A stretch of DNA of 64,000 nucleotides, from assembly GCA_028872475.1 (NCBI GenBank), contig JAQYMQ010000004.1, positions 44,482-108,481 of the forward strand, written 5' to 3'. The DNA is from Eubacteriales bacterium. Lineage in GTDB: Bacteria > Bacillota > Clostridia > Peptostreptococcales > Anaerovoracaceae. The position numbers and the translations under genes are program-made. This document shows positions 18,032 to 28,434 of the stretch, piece after piece; the first letter of the stretch is position 1; the number at the start of each line of letters is the position of its first letter. A model generated the notes under the pieces. That model had not been told where the DNA came from. It did not search any database and saw nothing but the letters and a program-made list of their open reading frames with translations.

Positions 18032-18062
18032 AAAAATCGCCAGCTCTTTACGAACTGACGAT
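18032..18062 (-). terminator. Rho-independent terminator of the nifJ-but-brnQ operon
   Basis: Minus strand ATCGTCAG, an 11-nt loop, CTGGCGAT, then TTTTTGTTG. The stem includes one G-T pair. It lies 25 bp after the brnQ stop. Confidence 0.7.
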
Positions 18063-18086
18063 CTTAGCTTTATTTGTTTTATTTTT

Positions 18087-19427
18087 TTATTCTTCTATAG
18101 GATCTACCTGTTTTCCTGGGATTACCATTCCAACTACTGTAGCTACTATAGCTGGAATTAACCAGTTAAATCCGAACTGATCTAGTGGAATCTTGTGAAT
18201 CCAAGCTAAGCTTGTAACTGCAAAAACGTCGCAAAGTACAGTGATGATACTAACTACTAGAGTTACTAATGTACCTAATCTGTAAGCATTAACGTTCTTG
18301 ATTGCATTACGTAAGAATCCCATAACGATTAAGTATACAACTACAGGACAAACAATCAATAATACTGGAACTGATACTTCTAGGATTTTGCTTAGACCAA
18401 CGTTTGCAAGTAATACTGAGATTAAGCAGCATAGAATTACACCCTTAGTGTAGTTTAACTTGCCTTTAGTTACCTTATCAAAGAAGTTTGCAAAAGATGA
18501 TACTAGTGCGATTGATGTTGTTAGACAAGCTAGAATTACTGCGATAGCAACTAGGATTACACCAACATTACCTAATAAGCTAGATACAATATTAACTACT
18601 AAAGCGTCATTTCCAACACTACCATCTAATATGCCTGCTAACCAGTTAACACCTGTAGATGCTCCTAGGTATGCTAGACCACCATATACGATGAATAATA
18701 ATACCATAGCAACGACAGCTGATTTACCTGTTTCTCTATCAGCCTGCTTACCAACATATCCCTTATCGAATACTGACGCAATGATAATGCCAGCAAATAG
18801 GATAGATGCTAGAACGTCTAGTGTCTGATATCCCTGAAGAATACCGTATGAAAATGCTCCTGTTGGAAGCACGTTTGCACCGATTGATCCCTGTGGTGAA
18901 GCAACACCAACTGCAATAAGTACTAATAAAATAACAACTAGTGCAGGAGTTAATATCTTACCTACGATATCAACAACCTTTGATGGTCTAATTGTAAGCG
19001 CTAATGTAACAGCGAAGAACACTACTGAGTAAACAGCTAGTGGAACTGCTCCACTAAAGTCAAATCCTAGCATTTCACCAACTGGTTTAGCACCGATACC
19101 AAAACTTACGATAGATGTTCTTGGAATAGCAATTCCAGGGCCTATACAGATTACAACTGCAGCAATTAGGATAATACCTGGGATCTTACCAATTACATTT
19201 GTTAAACCTTCTGTATCTTTACACTTTAGAATAGCGAATACACCTAATACTGCTAACCCTGCATCGGCTACAAAATAAGCTAAGAATGCAATAAACCATT
19301 CAGCTCCTGATAACGCTCCTAATGCAGGCGGGAAGATTAGGTTTCCTGCCCCGAAAAACATCGCGAATAACGCAAGACCTATGAATACAAAATCCGTAGA
19401 TTTCTTTGTTACTGTCTTTCCTTCCAT
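18087..19427 (-). CDS. brnQ: Branched-chain amino acid:cation symporter
   Basis: LIVCS-family transporter for Leu, Ile and Val coupled to Na or H. It has 446 residues, about 12 membrane helices and the family N-terminus FIGLALFAMFFGAGNLIFPP. AGAGAGG precedes the ATG. It starts 21 bp after the CoA-transferase gene and is followed by a terminator, so it is the last gene of a nifJ-but-brnQ operon. Coupling of branched-chain amino acid uptake with PFOR and CoA-transferase hints at amino acid fermentation, an inference from order only. Confidence 0.95.
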   Translation of the reverse strand: MEGKTVTKKSTDFVFIGLALFAMFFGAGNLIFPPALGALSGAEWFIAFLAYFVADAGLAVLGVFAILKCKDTEGLTNVIGKIPGIILIAAVVICIGPGIAIPRTSIVSFGIGAKPVGEMLGFDFSGAVPLAVYSVVFFAVTLALTIRPSKVVDIVGKILTPALVVILLVLIAVGVASPQGSIGANVLPTGAFSYGILQGYQTLDVLASILFAGIIIASVFDKGYVGKQADRETGKSAVVAMVLLFIVYGGLAYLGASTGVNWLAGILDGSVGNDALVVNIVSSLLGNVGVILVAIAVILACLTTSIALVSSFANFFDKVTKGKLNYTKGVILCCLISVLLANVGLSKILEVSVPVLLIVCPVVVYLIVMGFLRNAIKNVNAYRLGTLVTLVVSIITVLCDVFAVTSLAWIHKIPLDQFGFNWLIPAIVATVVGMVIPGKQVDPIEE

Positions 19428-19448
19428 AATTTTACCTCTCTACTTTCT

Positions 19449-20783
19449 TTACCTCTTATTTGAATTTCTCCAAATTTTCTGCTGTTCAGCAGCCTTAATT
19501 AACTCATCTCTGTGTTCTGGGTGAGCTATAGAAATAAGCTTTTCAGCTCTCTCCCAACTAGATAAACCTGCTAGGTTTACAAGACCATATTCTGTTACTA
19601 GAATAAAGGCTTGGCTTCTTGGGTCAGTCACGATATCTCCATCAAATTTTGGCATAAATCTTGATTTATGCTGTCCATCTTTCGTAGTGAACGAAGATGT
19701 CATACAAATAAAGCTTTGTCCACCTTTTGCATCAAAGGCGCCTGTTAGGAAATCTAGTTGACCACCCGTTCCACTGATATGTCTAGTACCAGCACTTTCT
19801 GCACAGATCTGACCATAAAGGTCTACTGAAATACAGTTGTTTATAGAAACAAAGTTATCTAATTGACTAATTACACTTGGTGCATTCACGTAGTCGATTG
19901 GCATAGTTACTAATCCAGGATTTTCTCTTGTCCAATCATAAAGCTCCTGCGAACCAGCTGCAAAGCCAAATGTACCTTTGTTCTTATCTATTGTTTTTGC
20001 ACTATTGTTTAATCTTCCAGCTTTATACATATCTAGATATGCATCTACAAGAAGTTCTGTATGAACACCCAAATTCTTTAAGTCTGAACGTGCAATCATC
20101 TGACCTACAGCATTTGGCATACCACCTATACCGATTTGAATTGTTGAACCATCTCTCATGCTTTCTACAACATATTTAGCGATTTTTTCGTCAATCTCTG
20201 TAGATGCTGGCGATGGTAATGTCACTAGAGGACCATGAGGACCTTCAACGATACAGTCTACCTCAGATATATGAATAAATTCATCATATCCACCAAATAC
20301 TCTAGGTAGATTTTCATTGATTTCAAGAATTACAATCTTGGCTTTTTCCAATGTTGCTCTAGCAGAAGCATTATTTACAGAAAAGTTAAAATAACCCTTT
20401 TCATCCATCGGTGGCACAGCCATCATAGCTACATCTACGTCAAGATATCTTCTGTAGTATTCAGGTACGTTTCTAAATACCATCGGAATGTAGTTACATA
20501 ATCCCTGGTCACAAAGTTTTCTTTCATAACCAGTACAATGCCATGAATTATAAGTAAATGTACTACGGTCAGGGTCTGCCTCTACAACCTTCATAGGATG
20601 TAGACGCATGTAACCTCTTATTTTAATATCTTCTAACTCATCTTTTCTCTTTGCAAGAGCTTCATCTAAAAGTTCTGGAAAACCTAAGTTGTAACTGTAG
20701 TCAACCCAATCTCCACTTTTAACTAATTTAACCGCCTCTTCTGGGGTTCTCAGTTTATCATTATACTCTTTAGTAAAATTCAT
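19449..20783 (-). CDS. but: Butyryl-CoA:acetate CoA-transferase (acetyl-CoA hydrolase/transferase family)
   Basis: Transfers CoA between acyl-CoA and acetate, the last step of butyrate formation in many gut Clostridia. The 444-residue length, GIGGMPNAVG near 220, and GTGGQLDFLTGA (matching the GGQxDFxxGA signature of But) support this over acetyl-CoA hydrolase. The CoA-binding and catalytic Glu region is around residues 240-330. The sequence alone does not exclude 4-hydroxybutyrate or propionyl-CoA transferase activity. GGAGAAACA precedes the ATG. It lies 54 bp after nifJ, the enzyme that makes acetyl-CoA. Confidence 0.85.
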   Translation of the reverse strand: MNFTKEYNDKLRTPEEAVKLVKSGDWVDYSYNLGFPELLDEALAKRKDELEDIKIRGYMRLHPMKVVEADPDRSTFTYNSWHCTGYERKLCDQGLCNYIPMVFRNVPEYYRRYLDVDVAMMAVPPMDEKGYFNFSVNNASARATLEKAKIVILEINENLPRVFGGYDEFIHISEVDCIVEGPHGPLVTLPSPASTEIDEKIAKYVVESMRDGSTIQIGIGGMPNAVGQMIARSDLKNLGVHTELLVDAYLDMYKAGRLNNSAKTIDKNKGTFGFAAGSQELYDWTRENPGLVTMPIDYVNAPSVISQLDNFVSINNCISVDLYGQICAESAGTRHISGTGGQLDFLTGAFDAKGGQSFICMTSSFTTKDGQHKSRFMPKFDGDIVTDPRSQAFILVTEYGLVNLAGLSSWERAEKLISIAHPEHRDELIKAAEQQKIWRNSNKR

Positions 20784-20837
20784 ATTGTTTCTCCATACAA
20801 ATTAATTTATTGTTTCTACATACAAATTATTTTACAA

Positions 20838-23800
20838 TTATTTGTTCTGTTCTGCAAGGTTTTTATAATATTCGTATCTTTCTTTTGCATGTTTATCTGC
20901 TTTATCAAATAAATCTGTAGCATTTTCAGGGAAAGTAATATCTAATGCAGAATATCTTACCTCACTTCTTAAGAACTCATAGAAATCCTTTGTAGGTTCT
21001 TTTGAATCCAAGCTAAATACCTTAGTTGTTGGATTCCATCTGTATAGATTCCAGTATCCAGCTTCAACTGCAGCCTTCATTTCTACCTGCGCATTGCCCA
21101 TACCTCTCTTAATACCGTGATTGATACAAGGAGCATAACAGATAATGATAGATGGACCCTTATGTTCTTCAGCTTCCTTAATTGCCTTCATTAATTGATT
21201 TGAGTTTGCACCCATAGCACACTGAGCTACATATACGTTGTCATATGTCATCATTAGACGACCAAGATCCTTCTTCTGAGTTGTCTTACCAGCAGCCTGG
21301 AACTGAGCAACCGCCCCAATTGGAGTAGCCTTTGAAGACTGACCACCTGTATTTGAGTAAACTTCTGTGTCAACGATTAATACATTTACATCTTCACCCA
21401 TCGCAAATACGTGATCTAGACCACCGTAACCGATGTCATAAGCCCAACCGTCTCCACCGTACATCCACATTGTCTTCTTGTTTAGGTGTTCTTTCTTGTC
21501 TAAGATTGTCGCTGCTAATTCTTTTGCTTCTCCATCAAGTGTAGCTGTTTCTAATACCTTAACTAATTCTTTACTTGCAATATCAGATGCATCTAAATCT
21601 TCATAAGTTTCATACCATTTTGCAATAGCATTTGCAACTTCGCTACCTTCAGCAACTAAAGTTACTAGCTTGTCGATATCCATCTTAACGTTTTCTCTCT
21701 GATGCTTAACTGCTAAGCACATACCATAAGAGAATTCTGCGTTATTTTCAAATAGTGAGTTAGACCAAGCAGGACCCCTACCATCTTTATCCTTACAGTA
21801 TGGGAAGCTTGGCATTGCAGCACCCCAAGCCTGAGTACAGCCTGTTGCATTTGCAAAGTACATCTTGTTTCCGAATAACTGAGTAAGAATCTTAGCGTAA
21901 GGAGTTTCTCCACAACCAGCACAAGCTCCTGAGAACTCAAGAAGTGGCTGAATGAACTGAGAAGCCTTAACAGTATACTTGTCCATACCAGTCTTTTTGT
22001 CTGTAATAGTTGTTGCGAAATCCCAATTTTCCTGACTTAAGTCTGCATCTGCAACTGGAACCATCTTTAATGCCTTGTCTTTCTTTGGACACTGGTTTAC
22101 ACAGTTTCCGCAGCTTGTACAGTCAAGAGTTGAAATCTGAATTGAGAATTTGTATTCTTCTAGGCCCTTACCCTTAGCATCAACAACTTCAAATCCTTCT
22201 GGTTTGTTAGCCATATCTTTGTCATCTAATAAGAATGGTCTTACTACAGCATGTGGACAAACGTAAGCACACTGATTACACTGGATACATTCGTCTTTAT
22301 TCCATACAGGAACATCAGTAGCAACTCCTCTCTTTTCGAAAGCAGATGTTCCAAGAGGCATTGTTCCGTCCATAATTTCTATAAAGGCACTTACTGGAAG
22401 ATCGTCACCCTTCTGAGCATTGATTGGCTGTAAAATATCTGAAATGAATGATGGAACAGCTTTCTTAGCCTTAACTTCATCATCAGCAGCAGTTTTCCAA
22501 GCTTCGGGAACTTCAACCTTAACTGGTGCATTAATACCTGCATCAACTGCCTGCATATTCATGTTTACAATCTTTTCACCCTTCTTCTGGAATGTCTTTT
22601 GAACAGCCTTCTTCATTGCGTCAACTGCAACATCTAGAGGAATTACCTTAGATAGATTGAAGAATGCTGCCTGTAATACCATATTTGATCTGTTTCCAAG
22701 ACCGATTTCCTGAGATACTGCGTTAGCATCTACAATGTAGAAGCTGATGTCGTTGTTTGCGATGTATCTCTTAACTTCTGCAGGAATATGAGCATCTAAC
22801 TCTTCAACTGGCCAGTGACAATTTAATAGGAATGTTCCACCTGGCTTAAGTTCACTTACGATGTCGTACTGAGTTAGGTAACTCTGATTGTGACATGCGA
22901 TAAAGTCAGCTCTCTTTACGAAGTAAGAAGCTCTAATTGGATTGTCACCAAATCTTAAGTGAGACTTAGTAATACCGAATGATTTCTTTGTATCATATTC
23001 GAAATATGCCTGACAGTACTTATCTGTATTGTCTCCGATAATCTTAATTGAGTTTTTATTAGCTCCAACTGTACCGTCTGAACCAAGACCCCAGAACTTA
23101 CAACTGATAGTTGCTTTATCATCAACACTGTATGTAGTATCGATTTCTAGAGATCTATGTGTAACGTCATCTAAGATACCAACTGTGAAGTGTCTCTTTG
23201 GAGCTGCTGCCTTAAAGTTGTCATATACAGCCTTAATGCAAGCAGAGTTTGTATCCTTAGAAGATAGACCATAAACACCAGAAACGATAAATGGAGTTTC
23301 AACATCTAATTCATTGAATGCTGCACATACGTCATCATATAGAGGCTGTCCAACTGAACCCATTTCTTTTGTTCTATCAAGAACCGCAATTTCCTTAACA
23401 GTCTTTGGAATAGCTCTCATCATGTGTTCTACACTAAATGGTCTATATAGATGAACCTGAACTAAACCAACTTTTTCACCCTTAGCATTTAAGTCATCAA
23501 CAACTTCTTCAATTGCATCACATACAGAACCCATTGCGATAATGATTCTTTCAGCATCATCAGCACCGTAATAGTTAAATGTATGGTATTCTCTGCCTGT
23601 CAGTTTTGTAATTTCAGCAAAATATTCCTCAACAACTTCTGGCATGTTATCGTAATCTTTATTATTTGCTTCTCTAACCTGGAAGTAAATATCTGGGTTT
23701 TGAACTGAACTTCTTAAAGAAGGAGTTTCAGGGTTCATTACACCCTTTCTCCAAGCGTGAAGAGCTTCTTTGTCTACAAGCTTTTCAAACTCATCATAAG

Positions 23801-24359
23801 AGATAGCTTCAACTTTCTGCACTTCGTGAGATGTTCTAAATCCATCAAACCAGTGAATAAATGGAATTCTTGCTTTAATAGCTGATAAATGTGCAACACC
23901 TGCAATATCCATAATTTCCTGAACACTGCTTGAACATAGCATTGCAAAACCAGTCTGTCTACAGTTCATAACGTCTGAGTGGTCACCGAAAATAGACATT
24001 GCGTGAGTACCAACTGTTCTTGACGCTACATGTAAAACGCCTGGATGTCTCTGTCCTGAAATTCTATGTAGTGTAGGAATCATTAACATTAAGCCCTGAG
24101 AAGCAGTATATGTAGTTGCTAGAGCACCTGATTCTAAAGCACCATGTACAGCACCTGCAGCACCTGCTTCTGACTGCATTTCTACAAGTCTTACTTTCTG
24201 TCCAAAAATATTTTTTACACCATTAGCTGACCATTCATCTGTCTTTTCTGCCATTGGTGATGATGGAGTAATAGGATAAATACCTGCTACTTCAGTAAAG
24301 GCGTAAGCGACGTATGCTGCTGCCTCATTACCATCAACAATTTTCATAATTTTACTCAT
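20838..24359 (-). CDS. nifJ: Pyruvate:ferredoxin (flavodoxin) oxidoreductase
   Basis: Single-chain PFOR of 1173 residues that oxidises pyruvate to acetyl-CoA and CO2 and reduces ferredoxin. Domains in order: pyrimidine-binding domain (GIYPITPSSPMAEKTDEW), transketolase C-like domain II, gamma domain near 430-640, the two 4Fe-4S clusters (CIQCNQCAYVCP and CTSCGNCVNQCP, about 695-770), then the TPP-binding domain with CAGCGETPY and GGDGWAYDIGYGGLDHV. I start at MSKIMKIVDG because GGAGGAGAAAA precedes it; the 15 extra residues in the ORF track are untranslated leader. Its codons are visibly more biased than its neighbours, as expected for high expression. Confidence 0.97.
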   Translation of the reverse strand: MSKIMKIVDGNEAAAYVAYAFTEVAGIYPITPSSPMAEKTDEWSANGVKNIFGQKVRLVEMQSEAGAAGAVHGALESGALATTYTASQGLMLMIPTLHRISGQRHPGVLHVASRTVGTHAMSIFGDHSDVMNCRQTGFAMLCSSSVQEIMDIAGVAHLSAIKARIPFIHWFDGFRTSHEVQKVEAISYDEFEKLVDKEALHAWRKGVMNPETPSLRSSVQNPDIYFQVREANNKDYDNMPEVVEEYFAEITKLTGREYHTFNYYGADDAERIIIAMGSVCDAIEEVVDDLNAKGEKVGLVQVHLYRPFSVEHMMRAIPKTVKEIAVLDRTKEMGSVGQPLYDDVCAAFNELDVETPFIVSGVYGLSSKDTNSACIKAVYDNFKAAAPKRHFTVGILDDVTHRSLEIDTTYSVDDKATISCKFWGLGSDGTVGANKNSIKIIGDNTDKYCQAYFEYDTKKSFGITKSHLRFGDNPIRASYFVKRADFIACHNQSYLTQYDIVSELKPGGTFLLNCHWPVEELDAHIPAEVKRYIANNDISFYIVDANAVSQEIGLGNRSNMVLQAAFFNLSKVIPLDVAVDAMKKAVQKTFQKKGEKIVNMNMQAVDAGINAPVKVEVPEAWKTAADDEVKAKKAVPSFISDILQPINAQKGDDLPVSAFIEIMDGTMPLGTSAFEKRGVATDVPVWNKDECIQCNQCAYVCPHAVVRPFLLDDKDMANKPEGFEVVDAKGKGLEEYKFSIQISTLDCTSCGNCVNQCPKKDKALKMVPVADADLSQENWDFATTITDKKTGMDKYTVKASQFIQPLLEFSGACAGCGETPYAKILTQLFGNKMYFANATGCTQAWGAAMPSFPYCKDKDGRGPAWSNSLFENNAEFSYGMCLAVKHQRENVKMDIDKLVTLVAEGSEVANAIAKWYETYEDLDASDIASKELVKVLETATLDGEAKELAATILDKKEHLNKKTMWMYGGDGWAYDIGYGGLDHVFAMGEDVNVLIVDTEVYSNTGGQSSKATPIGAVAQFQAAGKTTQKKDLGRLMMTYDNVYVAQCAMGANSNQLMKAIKEAEEHKGPSIIICYAPCINHGIKRGMGNAQVEMKAAVEAGYWNLYRWNPTTKVFSLDSKEPTKDFYEFLRSEVRYSALDITFPENATDLFDKADKHAKERYEYYKNLAEQNK

Positions 24360-24406
24360 TTTTCTCCTCCATAAAACAAATAAAGAAATTGTACTTTTAC
24401 ACATAC

Positions 24407-24434
24407 ATTATATACCATTTGATAAAAAAAACAA
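24407..24434 (-). promoter_or_regulatory. Promoter for nifJ
   Basis: Minus strand TTGTTT, 16 bp, TATAAT, about 48 bp before the nifJ ATG. The -10 is perfect and the -35 moderate. The rest of the 281-bp gap to the divergent UPF0145 gene shows no further gene. Confidence 0.55.
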
Positions 24435-24641
24435 TAAAATTACGCATATAAAGATTGTTAAAAAATCGGCAATTTCTCAAGTTTCTGTTAGATAGGATTC
24501 CAACTTTTCCAACACGTTGAATTAGCAATTATTACGGGCTTTTACCTATCACAAAAAAAATTATCTTAAAATATATTGAAAAAATTATTCTATACATCTA
24601 GAATAAATACATCAATTAAAAATTACACAGGAGGTGCTATT

Positions 24642-24953
24642 ATGATAGTTGTAACTACTGATTTTATTACAGGAAAAGAAATTGAAACAATCGGTATTGT
24701 TCAAGGAAATATGGTACAAAGTAAACATATCGGAAAAGACATCGGTGCAGGTTTTAAAACTATAGTTGGCGGTGAACTTAAAGGATATACAGATATGATG
24801 ACCGAAGCTAGAGATATGGCAAAAGACAGAATGCTTCAACAAGCTCATGCACTTGGCGCTGACGGCGTTGTAGGAGTAAGATATGCTTCAGCAGCAATAA
24901 TGCAAGGAGCTGCAGAAGTAATTGCTTACGGAACAGCAGTTAAATTTATATAA
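24642..24953 (+). CDS. UPF0145 / YbjQ-like heavy-metal-binding domain protein
   Basis: A 103-residue protein of the YbjQ family. It has the family pattern: N-terminal TTDFITGKEI, central VVGGELKGYT, and ALGADGVVGVRY. These proteins form pentamers and their role is uncertain despite the 'heavy metal binding' label. AGGAGGTGC precedes the ATG; the 22 extra residues in the ORF track come from the leader. It stands alone, divergent from nifJ, with a terminator 83 bp downstream. Confidence 0.9.
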   Translation: MIVVTTDFITGKEIETIGIVQGNMVQSKHIGKDIGAGFKTIVGGELKGYTDMMTEARDMAKDRMLQQAHALGADGVVGVRYASAAIMQGAAEVIAYGTAVKFI

Positions 24954-25035
24954 AACAATTTAATATTTTATCACATAATAATATTACTTAATCTTAATAA
25001 TATTACTTAATAATTTAATTGAAAAATCAAAAATC

Positions 25036-25083
25036 AAAAAGCAAATCTTTACATAACAATTAAGCTTAAAGACTTGCTTTTTT
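25036..25083. terminator. Bidirectional terminator between UPF0145 and addA
   Basis: AAAAAGCAAATCTTTA pairs with TAAAGACTTGCTTTTT across a loop of about 15 nt, with A- and T-runs on the two sides, so it can serve both convergent transcripts. Confidence 0.75.
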
Positions 25084-25204
25084 ATTTCTTTAAATTATTA
25101 TGATTGACTTATAATTACAAAGCTTGTTGTTAAAAACTGCTGTAAACACTGTAATATTAGCATTTAACCGCTTCCAAAGTCATTTTAATGTACACGTACA
25201 TATT

Positions 25205-28200
25205 TTATAAGACCTTAGTATACTTGTCATGCTGATACCAATATAAATATGCTCCAACTACATTTTTCCCTGTAGCCATTTCAATTGCCATCTTATAATA
25301 TTCAAGTTGTTTTTCATATTCACTGCTGTCAATTTTCTTATTAGTCTTAAAATCTACGATAATTATTCCATCATCTTTTTCCACATACATATCAATCTGA
25401 CCATTAATAATTTGATCCTGATATTGCAACAAGAATGCCTTTTCCCTATATATAGCTGTTGCTTGACTAAGTATTTCTTTAGTTTGTTCATTATTCAAAA
25501 AGCAAAAAACTTTTTCTGGCTCTATTGTTTCAGCTTCTTTTTCTGTCAAAATCTCACGCTCTATAACATCTTGTATATTTCGTTCCACTTCCTCCAAAGT
25601 CGAAAGGTTAAAATCCAAATGCTGAATAAAATTGTGGACTATCGTTCCTTTTTCAGTTGGCGAAAAATCTATCTCACCAATCATAAAACTAGGTTTAGCA
25701 AATTCAACGTCACCGCCATCTACCTTGCAATCCTTATATGAGCAATCTATCATATCTTGTTCAAGTTTTTTATCTTCTTGCAAAATACTCGTAACAGTAG
25801 TCTTTATATTTTTCTTTGTATCATCAATATTTGAATATATAAAATTATATCTATTATTAAATTTTAACAAAAGCTCATCATCACAGTATTGTTCTGAATG
25901 ATTAGCTAAAAACTCTTCCCACTCACATATTTCTTTACACTCAGTTTCACGAGGCTCTAACTCTTTAACTATATTATATGTATACTTTTCTATATCAGCT
26001 ATTTCTTGCGATCTTTTACCTTCTTCAAAAAAATTCTTGTTTGACAATATATATGTGATCCACTCAATATAGTTAGAAAGAGACATAGATTCTTCCAAAT
26101 TATCTGATTTTTTCAATTCTTCCACATCTACTTTATTTGATTTAATGTCTTTTTCTAATTTATTTAATTTCTTCACTAATTGTTCCGGTAAATAATTACC
26201 AACAACATATATTCTCTCCTCAGCCCTTGTCAATGCCACATACAAAAGTCGCATTTCTTCCTGTCGCTCTGCATTATTAATAATTTTATTGATAAGTTGT
26301 TTTCTTATACTAGGGAATTTCACCTGCATATCTTCTTTTAATACATTTAAGCCAAGAAAATAATTCTCATCAAATGCATAAACACTGTCTATAGATGTCC
26401 TACTAAATTTTCTATGTGCTTCAGCTAAAATAACCACAGGAAATTCAAGACCCTTACTACTATGAATTGTCATCAAACGAACTACATTATCCATTTCAGA
26501 TAATTCACTAAGGGGCTCGAAATTCTCAGCGTTTTCATTAGTAATCTCATCTAAATAATCCAAAAAACCATATAGTCCATTGTCATTTGTCTCATCATAA
26601 TCCTTCATCATTCTTATGATAGTTTCAACATTATTGATCCTTGTGATTCCTGTATCTCTAGCTGATAAATAATCTAGAAGTCCACAATCTTCAAATATCA
26701 TTTCAGCAAATTCGTATAAATTCAAGTTGAGCAACATATAAGAATACGATTTCAATTTATCTTTTAAATTTTTAATCTTTCTCTCGACTATTTTGTCTCC
26801 ACTATAGTTGATAAACGCATGATAGAAACTCTCTTTTTTATTACTCAATTTAATCTTCGCTATTTCTTCGTCATCAAAACTAAACAACTCACTCCTTGCT
26901 ACAGTGAGTAATGCTATCTCGTCCTTAGGATTTTCTATAAGCTTCAATAAACTAATATAAAAATTTACCTCAGGAGTATCAAAATTAAATCTCGTTAAAT
27001 CTGAGTAAAAAGGAATACCCGCCATCTTCAGTTCATTATAGTAATCATCAATCGAATTAGCAGGTCGATTTCTAAACAAAATCACAATATCTTTATAATC
27101 AAATCCATCTTTAATACACTCATTAATTTTTTGAGCAATATACGCAGGCTGGCTTATCGACTTCGCTAAATAATCAATTTCAACCTTTGCCCTATCGGAA
27201 TCACCTGTACCATCCTCAGTAATCTTGCCACAGACTAACTGATGATTATCGCTATAATCTATATCACCGGATTTCTTAGTCATAAGTGCTTTAAAAATGC
27301 AATTATTAAAATCAATCAATGTCTTATATGTCCTAAAATTGCTATCTAAGTCTATCCTAGTTGCATTTTCATCATTTTTATAGCTCTTCAATCTATCTAA
27401 AAATAATTGTGGTTTTGCTCCTCTAAATCCATATATAGATTGTTTAATATCTCCAACAAAAAATAAATTATTATCTCCTGCTATCTGCTCCACTATAAAG
27501 TTTTGAATATCATTAGAGTCTTGATATTCATCAAAAAAGATATATTTATATTTTGCTTTTAATCTATTAACAACATCTGGATTTTCTTTTAACAGTTTTA
27601 TCATATAGTGCTCTAAATCGTTGTAATCCAACTTATTTTTAGCCGCTTTCTTTTCAGTATATAAGCTTTCAAATTCCTTAATTAATTTAAATATCGTTTC
27701 TGTTAATCTTTTCTCTTTATCAAAAAGTTCTTCATATATCAATTCTCTATTTTTATATTCCTTAATTAAATCGTTATGCTCACCTATATCTAAAATGTCC
27801 TTAAAAGCTGTAAAACTAATATCTACAGTATTTTCATATTCAAGAACGTTTAAAAAATCTATATGATTTTTTAAATATCTATCGACACCAACAATAATTC
27901 CTTTCACATTGTCTAGTGATGTCCTACTAGTAAAATTATCTAAAAACTCCTTGAAATCGCTTTCTTTATCTAAGTTGTCCAAGTGAATTTTCATAACTTC
28001 TTGCAAGGCATCAGACTCCATTACTCTCTGTTGACTGCCAGTAATAATTCCAAATTTAGGACTTAAATTTTTAAAATAATAAAAATTTTCTCTCAAAACA
28101 GATGTACAAAATGCATGCATCGTTTGAATATTAGCTTTTGGTAAATTTCTTATCTGCAAAAGTAAAAATTCAGATTCTTCCTTACTATTTGAAACCATTA

Positions 28201-28432
28201 ATTGTTTTTCAAGAGCTTCTTTTATTTTCGCCTTCATGTCAGAAGCAGATTTAACAGTGAAAGTAACAATAATCATTTCAGTAATATTAACTTTTTCATT
28301 TAAAATTTTACGAATAATTCTGTCTACTAGAATCTTCGTTTTACCACTACCTGCAGCAGCTGAAACAATAATATTTTTTCCTTCAGTTTCTATTGCAAGT
28401 CTTTGTTTTTCAGTTAATTTAATCTCTGCCAT
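25205..28432 (-). CDS. addA: ATP-dependent helicase/nuclease AddA
   Basis: Helicase-nuclease subunit of AddAB, which resects double-strand breaks for recombination and degrades foreign linear DNA. Visible are the UvrD-type Walker A (VSAAAGSGKTKILVDRI, about 27-43), the helicase DEYQDS box, GDIKQSIYGFRGA, LMTIHSSKGLEFPVV, LLYVALTRAEER and the C-terminal RecB nuclease motif (GQIDMYVEKDDGIIIVDFKTNK). At 1075 residues it is shorter than Bacillus subtilis AddA (about 1230). AGAGGAGAATAGAC precedes the ATG and overlaps the end of addB. A terminator lies downstream. Confidence 0.95.
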   Translation of the reverse strand: MAEIKLTEKQRLAIETEGKNIIVSAAAGSGKTKILVDRIIRKILNEKVNITEMIIVTFTVKSASDMKAKIKEALEKQLMVSNSKEESEFLLLQIRNLPKANIQTMHAFCTSVLRENFYYFKNLSPKFGIITGSQQRVMESDALQEVMKIHLDNLDKESDFKEFLDNFTSRTSLDNVKGIIVGVDRYLKNHIDFLNVLEYENTVDISFTAFKDILDIGEHNDLIKEYKNRELIYEELFDKEKRLTETIFKLIKEFESLYTEKKAAKNKLDYNDLEHYMIKLLKENPDVVNRLKAKYKYIFFDEYQDSNDIQNFIVEQIAGDNNLFFVGDIKQSIYGFRGAKPQLFLDRLKSYKNDENATRIDLDSNFRTYKTLIDFNNCIFKALMTKKSGDIDYSDNHQLVCGKITEDGTGDSDRAKVEIDYLAKSISQPAYIAQKINECIKDGFDYKDIVILFRNRPANSIDDYYNELKMAGIPFYSDLTRFNFDTPEVNFYISLLKLIENPKDEIALLTVARSELFSFDDEEIAKIKLSNKKESFYHAFINYSGDKIVERKIKNLKDKLKSYSYMLLNLNLYEFAEMIFEDCGLLDYLSARDTGITRINNVETIIRMMKDYDETNDNGLYGFLDYLDEITNENAENFEPLSELSEMDNVVRLMTIHSSKGLEFPVVILAEAHRKFSRTSIDSVYAFDENYFLGLNVLKEDMQVKFPSIRKQLINKIINNAERQEEMRLLYVALTRAEERIYVVGNYLPEQLVKKLNKLEKDIKSNKVDVEELKKSDNLEESMSLSNYIEWITYILSNKNFFEEGKRSQEIADIEKYTYNIVKELEPRETECKEICEWEEFLANHSEQYCDDELLLKFNNRYNFIYSNIDDTKKNIKTTVTSILQEDKKLEQDMIDCSYKDCKVDGGDVEFAKPSFMIGEIDFSPTEKGTIVHNFIQHLDFNLSTLEEVERNIQDVIEREILTEKEAETIEPEKVFCFLNNEQTKEILSQATAIYREKAFLLQYQDQIINGQIDMYVEKDDGIIIVDFKTNKKIDSSEYEKQLEYYKMAIEMATGKNVVGAYLYWYQHDKYTKVL

Positions 28433-28434
28433 GT